Shown here: positions 44,277 through 55,681 of the stretch, piece by piece
How the letters are laid out: each line of letters opens with the position of its first letter
How positions within the stretch are numbered: position 1 is the stretch's first letter
NCBI RefSeq assembly: GCF_035222485.1
Contig: NC_085925.1
Coordinates: forward strand, 124,001-188,000
Direction: 5' to 3'
DNA length: 64,000 nucleotides
DNA from: Podospora pseudoanserina
Lineage: Eukaryota; Ascomycota; Sordariomycetes; Sordariales; Podosporaceae
Notes under the pieces: generated by a model
What the model saw: the letters and a program-made list of their open reading frames with translations, nothing else
What the model was told of the DNA's origin: nothing
Database searches by the model: none
Program-made: the position numbers and the translations under genes

Positions 44277-45935
44277 TTACATTGCTCTCCTGAATCTCAT
44301 CGCCTTTCTCTGTGGTCTTGTGTACACCGTGGGCGTGGTGTGTGCTGGCTCATGCTCCATGACTGGGGTCATGGTGTGTGCCGGTGCCGCTGCCGAGGTA
44401 GTTGCTGGTGGCGGGTGGACAACAACAGGTGGGTGCACCACCGGGATCGGTGAGTGCACCGGAGGCATGATGACCACGGGGACTACACCGGGGTGCGCGG
44501 GTGCCGGTGCTGGCATGGGATGAGCCTCCTGGGCCGGAGGAGGGTGAGGAGCCGGTGGGGCGATGGGCGCCACGGTTTCCTGACCTGCGCACTCCGAAGG
44601 CGTCACTGTCACGTGGACGGTCTGAGTTGTGGTGACTGGATGAGCCGCCACGGGTTGGTTCACCGTGACATGAACCGTCCTGGTGGTGGTGACGGGATGA
44701 GCCGCCACAGGTTGAACGACGGTGACATGCTGAACTTGAGTACTGGTGACGGTGTGCATGACGGTCTGGTGGTGGACAGACGTCTGAGTAACCACTCTAT
44801 CCCTGACTTCTGTTCTGACTTGGGTCTCGACCCGGGTGACAGGGACCGTGACATGAACTGGCACAGTCTGGGTGACATGAACCGGAACGGTCTGGGTGAC
44901 ATGAACCGGGACAGTTTGGGTGACAACATGGCTCTGGACAGCGGTGCTGGTCACGACTCTCTCGCTGACCTGCACTGAAGTGACCAGTCTCTCGCTGACC
45001 TGGGTGACAGGCACGCTGACAACCTTCTCCTTGACCTCTGTCCGGGTTACCAGCTGGGTGACAGGCACACTGACGGTGTGGGTGGCCACCTGGGTGATAA
45101 CAGATGTGACCAGCCTCTGGCTCACCTGCACTGTCGTCACCAGCCTCTCGCTGACCTTGGTGTGCGTAACTGGCACGCTAAGAACCTGGGTAACGGCCCG
45201 AGTCTCGGTCCTTGTTACCGGAACAGTCACGCTCACTGTGTGGGTGCTTGTCACCGCTCTCGTCTCGGTTCTGGTGACCGGCACACTGACAACATGGGTG
45301 ACGGGAACGCTGACAAGCTTCTCCTTGGTGACAGGAACACTGACAACCGAGGTATGGGTGACCAGCCTCTCGCTGACATGAACGCTGGTGACGGTAACCA
45401 ACCTCTCGCTGACCTCGGTGCGTGTGACCGGAACCGTGACTGGCCTATCCTGCGTCGCCGTGACAACCTTCTCCTTCGTTTCGGTGCGGGTGTGAACCAG
45501 AGTGCTCGTGGCGGTGTGGGTGACGGCAACTGTCTGGGTGACATGGACGGGGACGGTCTGAGTTACGTGGACTGAAACCGACTGGGTGACATGAACGGTC
45601 GACGTCTCTCTTATCGTGGTGGGAACAGTGACGTGCGATACGAGTGTTGAGGTGTAAGTCGTCGTGTGGGTGACGGGTACCGTGACGTGAACTGTTGTCG
45701 GGATTGTGACATGTACTGGCACCGATACATGTACTGTCGTCGGGACGGTGACGTGGGTTACAGAGACGACGGTGCTTGTGTGAACGACTGGTACCGTGAC
45801 ATGAACAGTCTCTTTTACTGTTTGTGTGTGAACGACGGTCTCGGTGACCACTTCGGGGACTGCTGCGGGAGCCCCGGCGGCAGCGAGGGGGACCAGAAGG
45901 GCCAGAGCCACTCGCAGAGGGTTGAAGAAGCCCAT
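44277..45935 (-). CDS. Secreted valine/threonine-repeat protein, unknown (possible cell-surface fibre)
   Basis: One exon, 552 residues from ATG 45935. A signal peptide (MGFFNPLRVALALLVPLAAAG) leads into about 430 residues with strict alternation of Val and Thr/Ser/His, for example VHVTVPVTHT, and imperfect repeats such as QTVPVHVT (four near-identical 8-residue units at about 44835-44930), SERLVT and RTETRAVT. Alternating hydrophobic and polar residues predict extended beta strands. The C-terminal 110 residues are Pro/Ala/His-rich, contain a single Cys (SECAGQE), and end in a basic tail (RPQRKAMRFRRAM) instead of a GPI signal. A frame open for 550 codons with a signal peptide is unlikely by chance, though the antisense strand also has long frames because of the repeats. 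No family was recognised; a wall-bound adhesin or fibre is a guess from composition. Confidence 0.75.
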   Translation of the reverse strand: MGFFNPLRVALALLVPLAAAGAPAAVPEVVTETVVHTQTVKETVHVTVPVVHTSTVVSVTHVTVPTTVHVSVPVHVTIPTTVHVTVPVTHTTTYTSTLVSHVTVPTTIRETSTVHVTQSVSVHVTQTVPVHVTQTVAVTHTATSTLVHTRTETKEKVVTATQDRPVTVPVTRTEVSERLVTVTSVHVSERLVTHTSVVSVPVTKEKLVSVPVTHVVSVPVTRTETRAVTSTHTVSVTVPVTRTETRAVTQVLSVPVTHTKVSERLVTTVQVSQRLVTSVITQVATHTVSVPVTQLVTRTEVKEKVVSVPVTQVSERLVTSVQVSERVVTSTAVQSHVVTQTVPVHVTQTVPVHVTQTVPVHVTVPVTRVETQVRTEVRDRVVTQTSVHHQTVMHTVTSTQVQHVTVVQPVAAHPVTTTRTVHVTVNQPVAAHPVTTTQTVHVTVTPSECAGQETVAPIAPPAPHPPPAQEAHPMPAPAPAHPGVVPVVIMPPVHSPIPVVHPPVVVHPPPATTSAAAPAHTMTPVMEHEPAHTTPTVYTRPQRKAMRFRRAM

Positions 45936-48483
45936 CTTTGTCCTCCTTCCAATATCTGATGTCAAAAAAAACTTAAAAATATACACAAATGGTTGGTGTT
46001 ATGCTCCCGATGATTCGGATCGTGATGATGCGATGAAAATGATGACGGTCGTTAGAAATAAAGTGAACGGCTTGCGCTCTGACAAAATGAAGCAGTTGAG
46101 TATGTAAAAGAATATCAAGTAATAGTAAAATGGTCGATGAGTATCCTGCTCCGTTGGTGAATCGAAAAATAGTAAAAAAGAATGACAACAACACCGCTTC
46201 ACCACATGCAACAACGCTTGCACTGTGGATGAGGGGGACGGGCTTGGCGATGGTTGAAGAGGAAAGGAATAAAGAAAGGGAAAGGTCGAGGTGAAGGAGA
46301 GGAGGGTGGGAAGAGGGAAGAGGACGGACGGGAAGGAAAGGAAACACCTGGTCGATCCGTGCAGCAGTGAGCCAGGAGATCCAAGTAGTTTTAATCCGGT
46401 GTGGTGATGTTTCCTCGCCCCGACTTGGCATCAGACCCCCGGTGCCCGGGGGCTTGGGAGGCAGCGATGCCACGACCAAGCCAGGAAGAAGCCAGGAGGT
46501 GTCTGCAAGGGGTGTGAAGCACCCAGCATCGAGATACGACCCCTGAGGCTCCTCAAGATCCATGCCAAGATGTTGTAGTTTGTACACTAAGGTAGACTAG
46601 TCCAACACAAACTTTTGCTTTTGTAGCCCAGAGTCAGCTGTTGATAACTGCTGGCTTGTATTTACAATGAAAAGGAAGGGGGCTGCTTCTTGAGTCCTGA
46701 TGGCGACGGGACACCAGCATTGATCATGATATTGGGGATCGAGAGATGTAAAACTCGAACCATAGTTTGCCGGAGCGACATCATCGAGGCCTCTGGGTCG
46801 GCCCATGCTTGCACTCCCGTCTTTGGTGGGTGCGGGACTTGCCGTGATGTCAACGGCTGTCAAGAATTCGGATTTTTTAGACGGAGGTTCAAAGAAGAGC
46901 GGCCGTGGTCCCTCGCTTGGCCAAGCGGGGGCTGTTGACTCCCCCGCACTAAACCCCTTTTTGCCTTGTCTGTGCCCACAAGAGGTCTGACGTCGCAGCG
47001 GACGCAGGGGACGCGACATTGGAGGAGCCTGGAACCTCGACACTCCGGCTTCTTGTTTCAAGAATTTGTTTCCTTCTCTTTTACGACTCCGCTGCCCATT
47101 GCAGCCAAGTACTCGCTTTGCGCACTTTTGTTGCAAAAAAAGGCTTGGACGGCTTGGGACGACAAGACGGACCTGGAACTGGGAGAGCAGCTTCTTTTCT
47201 CTTCCGGGCTCAGCCCTCACTGTCCCCGGCGTTGTTGTGGTGATCACGCACCCGTAGGGATCTTTCTGCGATCCTCAGATCATGAACAGACCTTGATAAG
47301 ATGACGGTGGTAGTATTCGTTTATGTGCATCTTGCTTTTTGGCCTGTCAGCTAGGTACGCACCACTTGCAAAATATCTATGAGGTACCCTTCCCTAAGTT
47401 CCGCTCTCTCCAGTCCGCTCCATGTCCTGTCTCCAAATGAGAGGTCACAAACCCCTGGGACGAAGCACGCATTCAGACACACACCCGATCGATGAGGTAA
47501 TCTGTCATCCCAAAGTCCTATCGTGTACACAGATGCGATGAGAGTCTTTTTGAGGTCAGTGTGTAAGAGCCGGGGTTGACTGTTCTGATGGAGCTGTTTG
47601 AGACTCGGAGCTGTTGTGAACCGGGAGGCTGACCCCACCTTGAACTTCAACTTGCGTGCCAAACCCGAAGCGAACTCAACTCGATTAACTAAGTACCAAG
47701 CTTGTTAGGTACCTACCTATGAATACACATCTTAACAGAGTGAAGTTATGTGATACTATTCCGCGCACCTAGGTGCCTTTGATGCTTAGGTCGACGAACT
47801 CACTGTGAGCTCCAGCATGTGAATATTCAACAGAACACCGTGGCTTCGTATCTTCAGAAAGCCAAGTCGAAGACACCCCGTTGGGGAGGCTCGCATGAAC
47901 AGGGGTGCCAGTCTTGGCAGGAGTGGGACGTTGCATGCCGAGTTCTTCCAGAGCCCCTGAGAATCCAGCGTCAGTGCGAGTTTGGTTGTCTCAGCTCCCT
48001 GTCCCCCAAGAGCAAGCATAAAACACCCATGACTTAGCATGAAACTGTCGTCTGTTTTTCTGGGCAGGTGCAAGGCAGGGCAACGTTCAGCTTTAAACGT
48101 ACTTATGCAGCTGCACGCTCCTACCATCTTCACGGTTTCTTGCTTCGTCATCTGTACTTCAGATGGTTGTCACGTACATACTATCCGTTCCAATTACATC
48201 AGTCCGTGGCTGCTTTAATGGGGACTTCCTGGCACAATCTCAAAGTGCCACCAGTTATCCTCAAGAATCGAAGGTCTCTGGCTAGGCATCTTAGGCGCAA
48301 TCATCATTACAGGAATCAAATTGGCCTCTGGTGTATATGCATGTCCAAGTCACTTTTAAAGTTCATGTAGAGTTGGCATCGAAGAGCAATCAACGTAACA
48401 AACATTGAGAAAAGTCTATTTCTCTGATGGCCAAATACAGATTCAGTAGTTCCTCCAAGCCTCTTAACCCAGCATATCTGTCC
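45936..48483. other. Long intergenic region, no gene supported
   Basis: About 2.5 kb. The first 600 bases are the promoter and purine-rich leader side of the repeat-protein gene. A minus frame at 46597-47247 (216 codons) is overlapped by three plus frames and has no domain or consistent composition. The 47640-47800 part contains AGGTACCTACCTA-type runs common in fungal intergenic DNA. No RNA gene or transposon was recognised. Confidence 0.4.
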
Positions 48484-50663
48484 TCAGATCGTAACTGCAC
48501 TCCATTGTATCCTGATGGCACTCTCAGAGTTGATATCCACCCTTCTCACTTTCTTCAACTTCACGGCCACCTCCAGCCCGCCAAAGCCAACCTTCTTGAC
48601 CACCCTATCTTTGGGCCGCCTGCTGCTCAGGTTGAGATGATCGTCCTCCAGCCCTTGTCCATTGGCACCGGTGGCATGGTTAGAGTGCGGAATGGCTGTT
48701 GCATTGGCACCTTGCCCGGGATGATGGCAAGCCCCGCAAGCAAACTGTATGTATCTGAGGGCATTAACCTCGTTCCACTTCCCATTTCTGACCAGAACAC
48801 CCCACTTTGCCTGAAATTCCACATCATTCAGTGAAATCACATCGCACCAGCCGTTGCCTATCACGATGCCAAAGGCGTTGTCGGTCTGATCTGACGTTTG
48901 GGAGGCGGGTAGCTCAAAAGCAAACAACCTGACGCTGTAGGGAGGGAGCTCAAAGGGTTGAAACAGGCTGGCAGAAGTAAATTTGCGGGGGACTTCGTAG
49001 TGTCCATGACCAGGGCCAGACCCGACGGCGTGGGAGTGACAAGATGTGATCTTCCAGGTTGCTTTCGTGCTGTCACCAGGTCGCAAGGCAGGTGGCTTGT
49101 CCAGTATATACAGATTCTTGGACAAGGAGGAAATGCGGTGGTTGAGGTTGCCGAGGGCGTCGTCCAGAGAAGCGGTAGAAAGATAGATGGTTTGTCGGGA
49201 AAACTGCGCCAGATCGGCCGGATTGTCCAAGAGAACAAAAGCGCTGTCTGGGTCATCGGAGCCTGTGTAGACGTTGGAGGAAGAGGAGCAGGAGTGCTTG
49301 AGCTCTGGGCGGATCACGAGACAAACAGGAAGCAAAGGGTCGTTGATACTGGAGGTGCGCGAGGTTTTGCAGTTGATGTAAGCGTGGTACTCGCCAGCGT
49401 TGGCGGGTGTGGTGCTATTGCGACCGCCCTGAGGCTGGTGAGAGGCTTTTCTTGCAGGTCGAAGGAGAAGTGTGACACGAAGGCCACGACTCGTAATCAG
49501 CGGCGGGGTGTCGTCCATCAAGGCAGCCGAGCTTGGGTTTGACGTTCCGTAGTTGACATTACTGTCAGGAATCAACCGGACATAGGTCCACAGGTTCCGA
49601 TTGTGTTCCTCGAAATCAATCGGCCCATCGGCGAGGGGGCGACGGGGATCCCCTTTGACCCCCTTCCAGTGGTGTTTGTTGCTCAGATACTTGGACAGCC
49701 CCCAGGCAAGCATCGTATAGTCTTCGGTCGTCTTCATGATTTCTTTTTGGAGCCGATAGAAGGCACGGTGGCCCTCTCCGTAGATCAGCGGCATATGAAC
49801 CTTAAAGATACCTAGCAAGCAATATGCTGCATCTTCAATCCGCGTAGTTTGTCTGTTGGCAGCCCACGACATGCGCTCTGCAACATGACACGTTGAGGGA
49901 TCAGCACCCTCGAGGACCAAGATGGGAATGCCCGTGACTTTGGCGATAATGTTACGCAACGAGAATTTTGTGCCAATCTCGTGCCAATCATGATCGTAGA
50001 ATTCGACCAATGGCGGAGCGATAAGTTCTTGAAGCGTCCAGCCCCGGGTGAACCATCTCGAGTGCTCAAAAGTCCTAGGCAGCTTGTCGTACTCTCTCAG
50101 AATGGATGGTATGGTGCGGAAGGCGGCTTTGGGCGGCGGAGACCCAACATCCCTCCTCAAGCTCGACGCTGACGATGTGTCTGAGAAGAGCTGGTGGGAG
50201 GTCTCATCGGCCGCAACGTCAGCCATGTAGGCGTAACAGATGTCGCTCTCTGCATACCACCTGTACATGGAGTTGATGGCTTCAGACAGCTCGGCACTGC
50301 TCGTCTTGTCGATGCTGGTTGCTCATCAGACAGTGGGTTTGAGGCATGAATGGAGAGTGACATACCAGCAGGTGTCTACCCATACATATTCATACTGGTC
50401 CTGAATGGCGCGGGCACAGCATCCTGCAATCTTGGCATATCCGGCCTTCTTGCGGAGTGCTGTCTTGGACAGCTGTGAGAGGTCTTGGAAAGTCACCTCA
50501 TCCGGACCCCAGCTAGGACAGTTGAGTTGTATCAGCTCACGGCCATCTCATTACGGTATTAAAGAAAAAAGGCTCATTCCTACGTGTGCGACAAGATAAC
50601 ATAAGGCGGGACGCGGCCCACAAACTCGACAAGCTCCAAGGTATCTGTCCTCAGAAGCCTCAT
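48484..50663 (-). CDS. HET-domain (heterokaryon incompatibility) protein with HET-E-type C-terminal region
   Basis: Exons 50663-50584, 50512-50366 and 50314-48484 (introns 71 and 51 nt) give 685 residues. The HET domain occupies about 1-245: MRLLRTDTLELVEFVG, YVILSHTWG, VTFQDLS, YVWVDTCCID, SAELSEAINSMYRWY, FTRGWTLQELIAP, AERMSWAANRQTTRIED and AYCLLGIF are its standard blocks. The rest (about 245-685) is beta-rich, including RGLRVTLLL and a C-terminal RVDINSESAIRIQW, and matches the region that follows HET in HET-E/HET-D-type proteins (I think DUF8212). No NACHT or WD40 repeats follow, so it is not a full STAND receptor. HET domains trigger programmed cell death after hyphal fusion between unlike strains; whether this one takes part in non-self recognition is unknown. 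Confidence 0.9.
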
Positions 50664-51009
50664 TGTTCATCCAGACGATGAAAACCGCCGTGGCGGGACC
50701 GGTGGAGCTATCGGGCAACGGAGTCGGGCGGGATGGACGAACAAACGGTGGGGGAAAGTGAAGGCAAGGTACAGGTAAGCACTGCACCCACTTCTGTTCA
50801 CCGCCGACTCACATGGTTGGAAACCGCCGAGGGCCGATTGGTTGCATGGTCTAGTTCATGCTGATAATGTTACTTACCTACACAGCTAGGCAGCATATTG
50901 AACACCTGGTCTACTGTCCAAAGAATAACTTGGTTGCTTGGTTGCTTGGTTGAAGCATTTTGCTAACAGCAGCTGCGAAAAGCTGTGGCAAGAGGTGGGC
51001 TGAAAGAAG
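50664..51009. other. HET gene promoter
   Basis: Short upstream region of the HET gene, reaching to the terminator of the tRNA gene. A TTGGTTGCTTGG repeat (about 50930-50952) is present. The minus frame at 50551-50787 is out of frame with the HET start and is not called. Confidence 0.4.
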
Positions 51010-51017
51010 AAAAAAAA
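51010..51017 (-). terminator. RNA polymerase III terminator of tRNA-Gly
   Basis: A run of eight T residues on the minus strand, 11 bases after the tRNA discriminator base, the standard pol III stop signal. Confidence 0.85.
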
Positions 51018-51028
51018 GCAAAATTGAT

Positions 51029-51099
51029 TGCATCAGCCGTGAATCGAACACGGGGCCCATCGATGGCAACGATGGATTTTACCACTAAACCACTGATGC
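51029..51099 (-). tRNA. tRNA-Gly (anticodon GCC)
   Basis: 71 nt without intron. The acceptor stem pairs GCATCAG with CTGATGC, discriminator A. The anticodon arm is CATCG-TTGCCAT-CGATG with anticodon GCC. The T arm is CCGTG-TTCGATT-CACGG. The internal promoter boxes are present (A box TGGTTTAGTGG, B box GTTCGATTC). It lies upstream of the HET gene on the same strand. Confidence 0.97.
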
Positions 51100-51571
51100 T
51101 CTTATGTAAGACGCTCAGAGTTTCAAAATACAACCCTCATTCTACTATTATCCCACCGTCATGGATGTGGATTTCGTGTCTGGTTCCTCTGTACGTGCTT
51201 GTTGCTCATCCATCCTCTACAACGAGGGTTTCCACTCTTTGTTTAGGTATAACCGAGTACCCATAGATTGGGCATCACTATTTACCTATGCACCACTGCC
51301 TTACCGAGCACGGCCCGGATCGGTACGAAACATGGCTTTCAGGGCACACGTCAACTTGTGACGTCATGGTCAAACATGCCAGCCCTGAGCCGCCCATGGG
51401 TTTCCATGTTTTTGTCCCTTCCCAAATGGGACGAACTGGAACTGCAGGACATATGAGGGTGACACCGACAGGATTCAGGAACATGCAACTCTAATAATGA
51501 ACAACACCATCTCTACCCTCCCCCCAAGGTAGGATTGTTTTCGCCTTGCGAACCTCGAACGAACCCTCGAG
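51100..51571. other. Intergenic between tRNA-Gly and the DUF2985 gene
   Basis: About 470 bases with small overlapping frames and no feature recognised. The last 100 bases are the leader of the next plus-strand gene. Confidence 0.4.
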
Positions 51572-53778
51572 ATGCAACCTGACAGGCCCTCCCCCTCCAC
51601 CACCAACGTCGCCCATGTCAACAGTTACTTCAACGGCGCCAGCCCGGCTCCAGAAGCCCAACAGTCGACAAAGGACTCTGGTGCTACCCCTCTGACCCCA
51701 ATTACAGAGCAACCCCCTCAACATGTCGCCCCGGCCAGGCCCCCATCGGCACCGGCACGAAGCGTTGCCTTCCGACCTCTCGACCGTCAGCAATCAGCCA
51801 TCCAACTCCGTCGTCTGCGACCGGCCGCCCTGGGATCCAGACTTACACCGACCATGACCCACGAGCCCCAGACGCAAGCACACGATTGGGAAGAGGACCA
51901 TGCAACGGATGTGGGCAGGAGTGGTGGTCGACGACGGTCAAGCTCCGAACCGCAGAGACCATCCATGCCGAGGGCCATCGAAACAGTTCCCCCGTTATCA
52001 TCGGTACCCGAGAGCCCCTCCCAGAGCAATGCGCAGCAGGATGGGCCACCACATACAGGGCGGTTCCACCGGGCCCTCGGTAGACGAAGACAGACTGTGC
52101 TGAATCCGCACCAAGTATCTGGCGGCTCAGGCGACGATGTGTATGAGTCGAGGGTTGTCGACTTTCTCGATGTCATTGGTGAGCTTTTCCTCCTCTCTGG
52201 CTGACCTCTCTAAGAAACATAATCTGATAGTTCAAACACAAAGACCCCGAGGTGGCGACTCTATCATCCATAACCAACATTCAAAACTCGCTCTTCTTGC
52301 CTTCACTGGGAAAGTGGGTGAACCGACGGCCGACATATGACCTCTCCCAACTACCACCAATGCCTGGTGCCTTCCCGCCTTCCAAGGAAAGTATAGCCTC
52401 TGCTGCTGCCGCTGTCCAGGGAGAACAACAAGGAGAACACGCAGGGCCTCGCTCACCAAGCCTCTCATCTGTCCTGACCTCGGAACCCCAATACGCAATT
52501 CTGCCCAACGATGCTTCGCTTCAGGGATGGAGGGAGGAGGACGTCAAGTTGCTGAACGACTATGTCAGGCACATGCTGCATTCTCGACGATCAAAGATCA
52601 AACAGAGGTTCAAGGCGTTTGGAAAGTATGTTAGACGACCGTTGGGGTTCCTGATCACACTCTACGCCACTCTCATCACACTGTTTGGGCTTGCCTGGGT
52701 TCTCTTTTTGATCGGATGGGTGTACGTCGGGGACTCGGAAAAGCAGTTGTATGCGATTGATGTGAGTTGCGATGCCGCCTTGCACATCTGGCTGATTGGA
52801 GCGTTTCTCTAACAGACACCTTAGATTATCGACTATGTCCTCGTGGCCCTTTTCGCAATCGTTGGAGATGGTATGGCACCCTTCCGAGCCAAGGACACGT
52901 ACCACATGTTTTTCGTTGCCAGATATCACCGAAAAACATGGAGGCGCCGCGAAAGATTAGCGTTGCCCGAGCTCAAGGATCACAACGATTTGCCCATTGC
53001 GGAAGAACACCGCATTGCAGACGATGATCTCGAAGCACAACAAACGCAACAGCGATCAAGCTCGACAGAAAAGATTACACAAGACAAGGACGAGTTCGTC
53101 CCAGTCTTGTCAGAAAAGCAGCAAGCACGCCTGATTCATCACCAGTCAAAGCTCGCCAAGTCACACACGTTTTTCAAACCTCACGAGACGGAAACCCACC
53201 ACGCATTTCCTTTGCGACTGCTTATTGCCATCGTCCTGTTGCTGGATTTGCATTCTTTGTTACAGATTTCTCTAGGCGCCGTAACTTTTGGCATTCCTTC
53301 CCACCGGAGACCTGTGGCGGCCACGACGACCATTCTATGCTGTTCCATCGTCACAAATATCACGGCCGGGCTCTTGATTACCATTGGTGACCGCAGGACG
53401 AGGAAGAAGGATGTCTTGGAGAGGTTAATGAGGCAGGAGATGACGGGCGAGGTGATCAAGAAGATCGAGAAGAAAAAGGAAAAGGAGAGAAAACAGGAAG
53501 AGGAGCTGAAGCATGAACAAGAGACAGGAGAAAAACCCAGGAAAAGTCTGAGTTTAGCATTGCCATGGAAAGACACTTCCGGGGACGAGGGAACGCAGAC
53601 GGGCCACGAGAAAGAAAAACGAGCTAGGTCTCTGTCGGTTCCTCGAACCAAGAGGAAGAAAGAAAAAGAAGAAGTGGGGAGATTTAGCTCCGAAGTCGAA
53701 AGCACCCAGGGTGGAGGGAGCAAAGGCGCACAGGATACTGAAAGACTCAAGATGCCAGGGGCATTTGAAGAAGACTAA
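51572..53778 (+). CDS. DUF2985-type integral membrane protein
   Basis: Exons 51572-52178, 52244-52761 and 52825-53778 (introns 65 and 63 nt) give 692 residues. Residues 1-200 are disordered and Ser/Pro/Arg-rich. A membrane pair follows (LITLYATLITLFGLAWVLFLIGW, then IIDYVLVALFAIVGDGMAPFR), and the segment VALFAIVGDGMAPFRAKDTYH matches the NALF..G.G.APWR.RD.Y pattern I associate with DUF2985. A hydrophilic loop of about 100 residues leads to a second membrane pair (LLIAIVLLLDLHSLLQISLG and TTILCCSIVTNITAGLLITIG). The C-terminal 120 residues are Lys/Glu-rich and probably helical. Four membrane segments in all, both ends likely cytosolic. No function is established for the family. Confidence 0.82.
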
Positions 53779-54636
53779 AGTCGGCTATCTTGGTTTCTCA
53801 TCGGGGGGCGTTGGATAGTTACTTGGAACATGGCAAGGATGAGGTTGCGCATGCAGAATTCGTACATGATACCCAGACAGGATAATGATAATGAGAGGTA
53901 CAGCGTTCAATTTGAACTTTGGACCCCAGCGTGCCTAGGAGTGCATCATCTATCGGGGGAAGCTGCGTTGTTGCATTGCTAAATTTGGCCTTTTTGATGT
54001 CGATCATGCCAAGAGACTGGCCTAACACCTTGGCATATTCTCTCACCCGTCAACAAAGCTTCTCATTACACTACAGTGCTACAAAGATAGGCACAGAACG
54101 GCATCCTTCCCAACGATAAGCAAGTGAGAAAATGTGATGGCCTAGTGTCGCATCAGTATGCGGCTGTTGCAAAGCAGCCCTCCCACCAGACCTGGAATCT
54201 TTGCTCAGAATCGGGGCTGAGGCCAAGACGCCGATCGGACGGCTGTAAAAGACAGGCCGGGAAGGTGGCGATTATATCCTACCTACAAACGGCAGGACCA
54301 GATAGACGCGGGAGCATGGTCGGCTATTGCCCCGTCTTACTGGCCTTGAGGTGTGGACGGGTTACACGAGCAGGGCGATGATCAATCTCTAAATGACCTG
54401 CCTGTATTGTATCTAGGGTAGGCAGTTCAACGGCCGGAACCGCGGGGCCGCTGATTGTCGCCCCGATAGTAGGAGATAGATCGAGGACGATAAAAGGTAG
54501 CAGATATCCCATCATCGCTCAACACAACTCTCCTGCTGGCACGCCGGCAGCACCCAGCACCGAGCACTTCCCGTCTTCCCTCTTCACCAAAGCAAAACCC
54601 TCGTTTTGGTTTCCAGCATCAACTCGTCGGGTCAAA
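53779..54636. other. Intergenic, lysozyme promoter
   Basis: About 860 bases without a gene. Short frames only. The 3' side of the DUF2985 gene is on the left and the promoter of the GH24 gene on the right. Confidence 0.4.
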
Positions 54637-55541
54637 ATGAAAGGCTCAACCATCCCCTTGCTTTTTGCCGGAGTGACGTTGACAGCAGCGTATCCCATCA
54701 CCGGCGACGTTGTCAACTGTCGTTCCGGGCCGGGCACCAGCTACTCGGTCGTGAAACAATACACGCAGGGCCAAGATGTCACGATTACCTGCCAGACCGA
54801 AGGTACCAACGTCAACGGCGTCACCATCTGGGACAAAACAGCAGATGGCAACTGCTATGTGTCAGATTACTATGTGCAAACGGGGGTCAATGGTTATGTG
54901 ACAGGGAGATGCAGCGGGGCTTGCACAGCTCCAAAGTCTAACCAGGCAACGGTGGATCTTATTGCCGAATTTGAAGGCTTTGAGCCCAATGTTTGTATGT
55001 CTTCTTGGTTTGCCTTGGCTGTTATCTTCAAGCATTCTGACATGAGAGGACAGACATCGATCCTACTGGAAATCCAACCGTCGGCTATGGCCACCTCTGT
55101 CAGCAAGCTGGCTGCGCTGAGGTGCCGTATCCAATCCCGCTCTCCCAGGCTGATGGTAAGAGGCTCTTGGCGAGCGACATGGCGGTATGTTTTTTTCCTT
55201 GATATCCCGGCCATCGCTTGTCACAGAGCCCCTAACTCAAACAATTGCAGCGTTTCGAGCAATGCATCACAGCCATGATTACAGGAGCCACACTCAACCT
55301 GAACCAGTACGGCGCCCTCATTAGCTGGTCCTTCAACATGGGCTGTGGCGCTGCCCAAACATCGACTCTGGTGGCAAGGCTCAACAGGGGCGAAAATGTC
55401 AACACTGTCCTGGCACAAGAGTTGCCAAGATGGGTGTATGGGGGCGGAGTGGTGCTTCCTGGGCTCGTGAGAAGGCGAAATGCAGAAGTCGCGCTTGCAC
55501 AGACGGCAGGGAGTGGACCAGCGTTGCCAGTGCAGTGTTAG
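54637..55541 (+). CDS. Secreted GH24 (phage T4-type) lysozyme with N-terminal SH3-like domain
   Basis: Exons 54637-54994, 55054-55184 and 55251-55541 (introns 59 and 66 nt) give 259 residues. A signal peptide (MKGSTIPLLFAGVTLTAAYP) precedes an SH3-like cell-wall-binding domain (about 20-95: VNCRSGPGTSYSVVKQY, VTITCQTEG, WDKTADGNCYVSDYYV). The GH24 domain has the T4-lysozyme triad: Glu in LIAEFEGFE, Asp in YIDPTGNPTVGYGH, and the following Thr. LNLNQYGALISWSFNMGCG is the conserved helix after it. Cys pairs suit an extracellular enzyme. It cleaves the bacterial peptidoglycan backbone, so a role in bacterial killing or feeding is likely. GH24 is a phage and bacterial family that occurs patchily in fungi, which suggests an old transfer; the introns show it is fully adapted. 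Confidence 0.92.
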
Positions 55542-55681
55542 ATATCTGTTTTAAGTACACGTAATGGGAAGAAATAAACGAACTGGTGGTAGATTTGTCA
55601 AGTGTCTATTTATCTACCCATGTACTACATTACAACAGCCATATATCTTAACCTTGACCATGGAAGCTGTCACATACCCTC

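Noticed and set aside
44454-45575. Several long plus-strand frames (Arg/Asp/His-rich and Thr/Val/Leu-rich)
   Set aside because: They mirror the tandem repeats of the minus-strand secreted protein and lack signal peptides or domains.
46597-47247. 216-codon minus-strand frame
   Set aside because: Overlapped by three plus frames of similar quality, no domain, no signal peptide and no clear codon preference.
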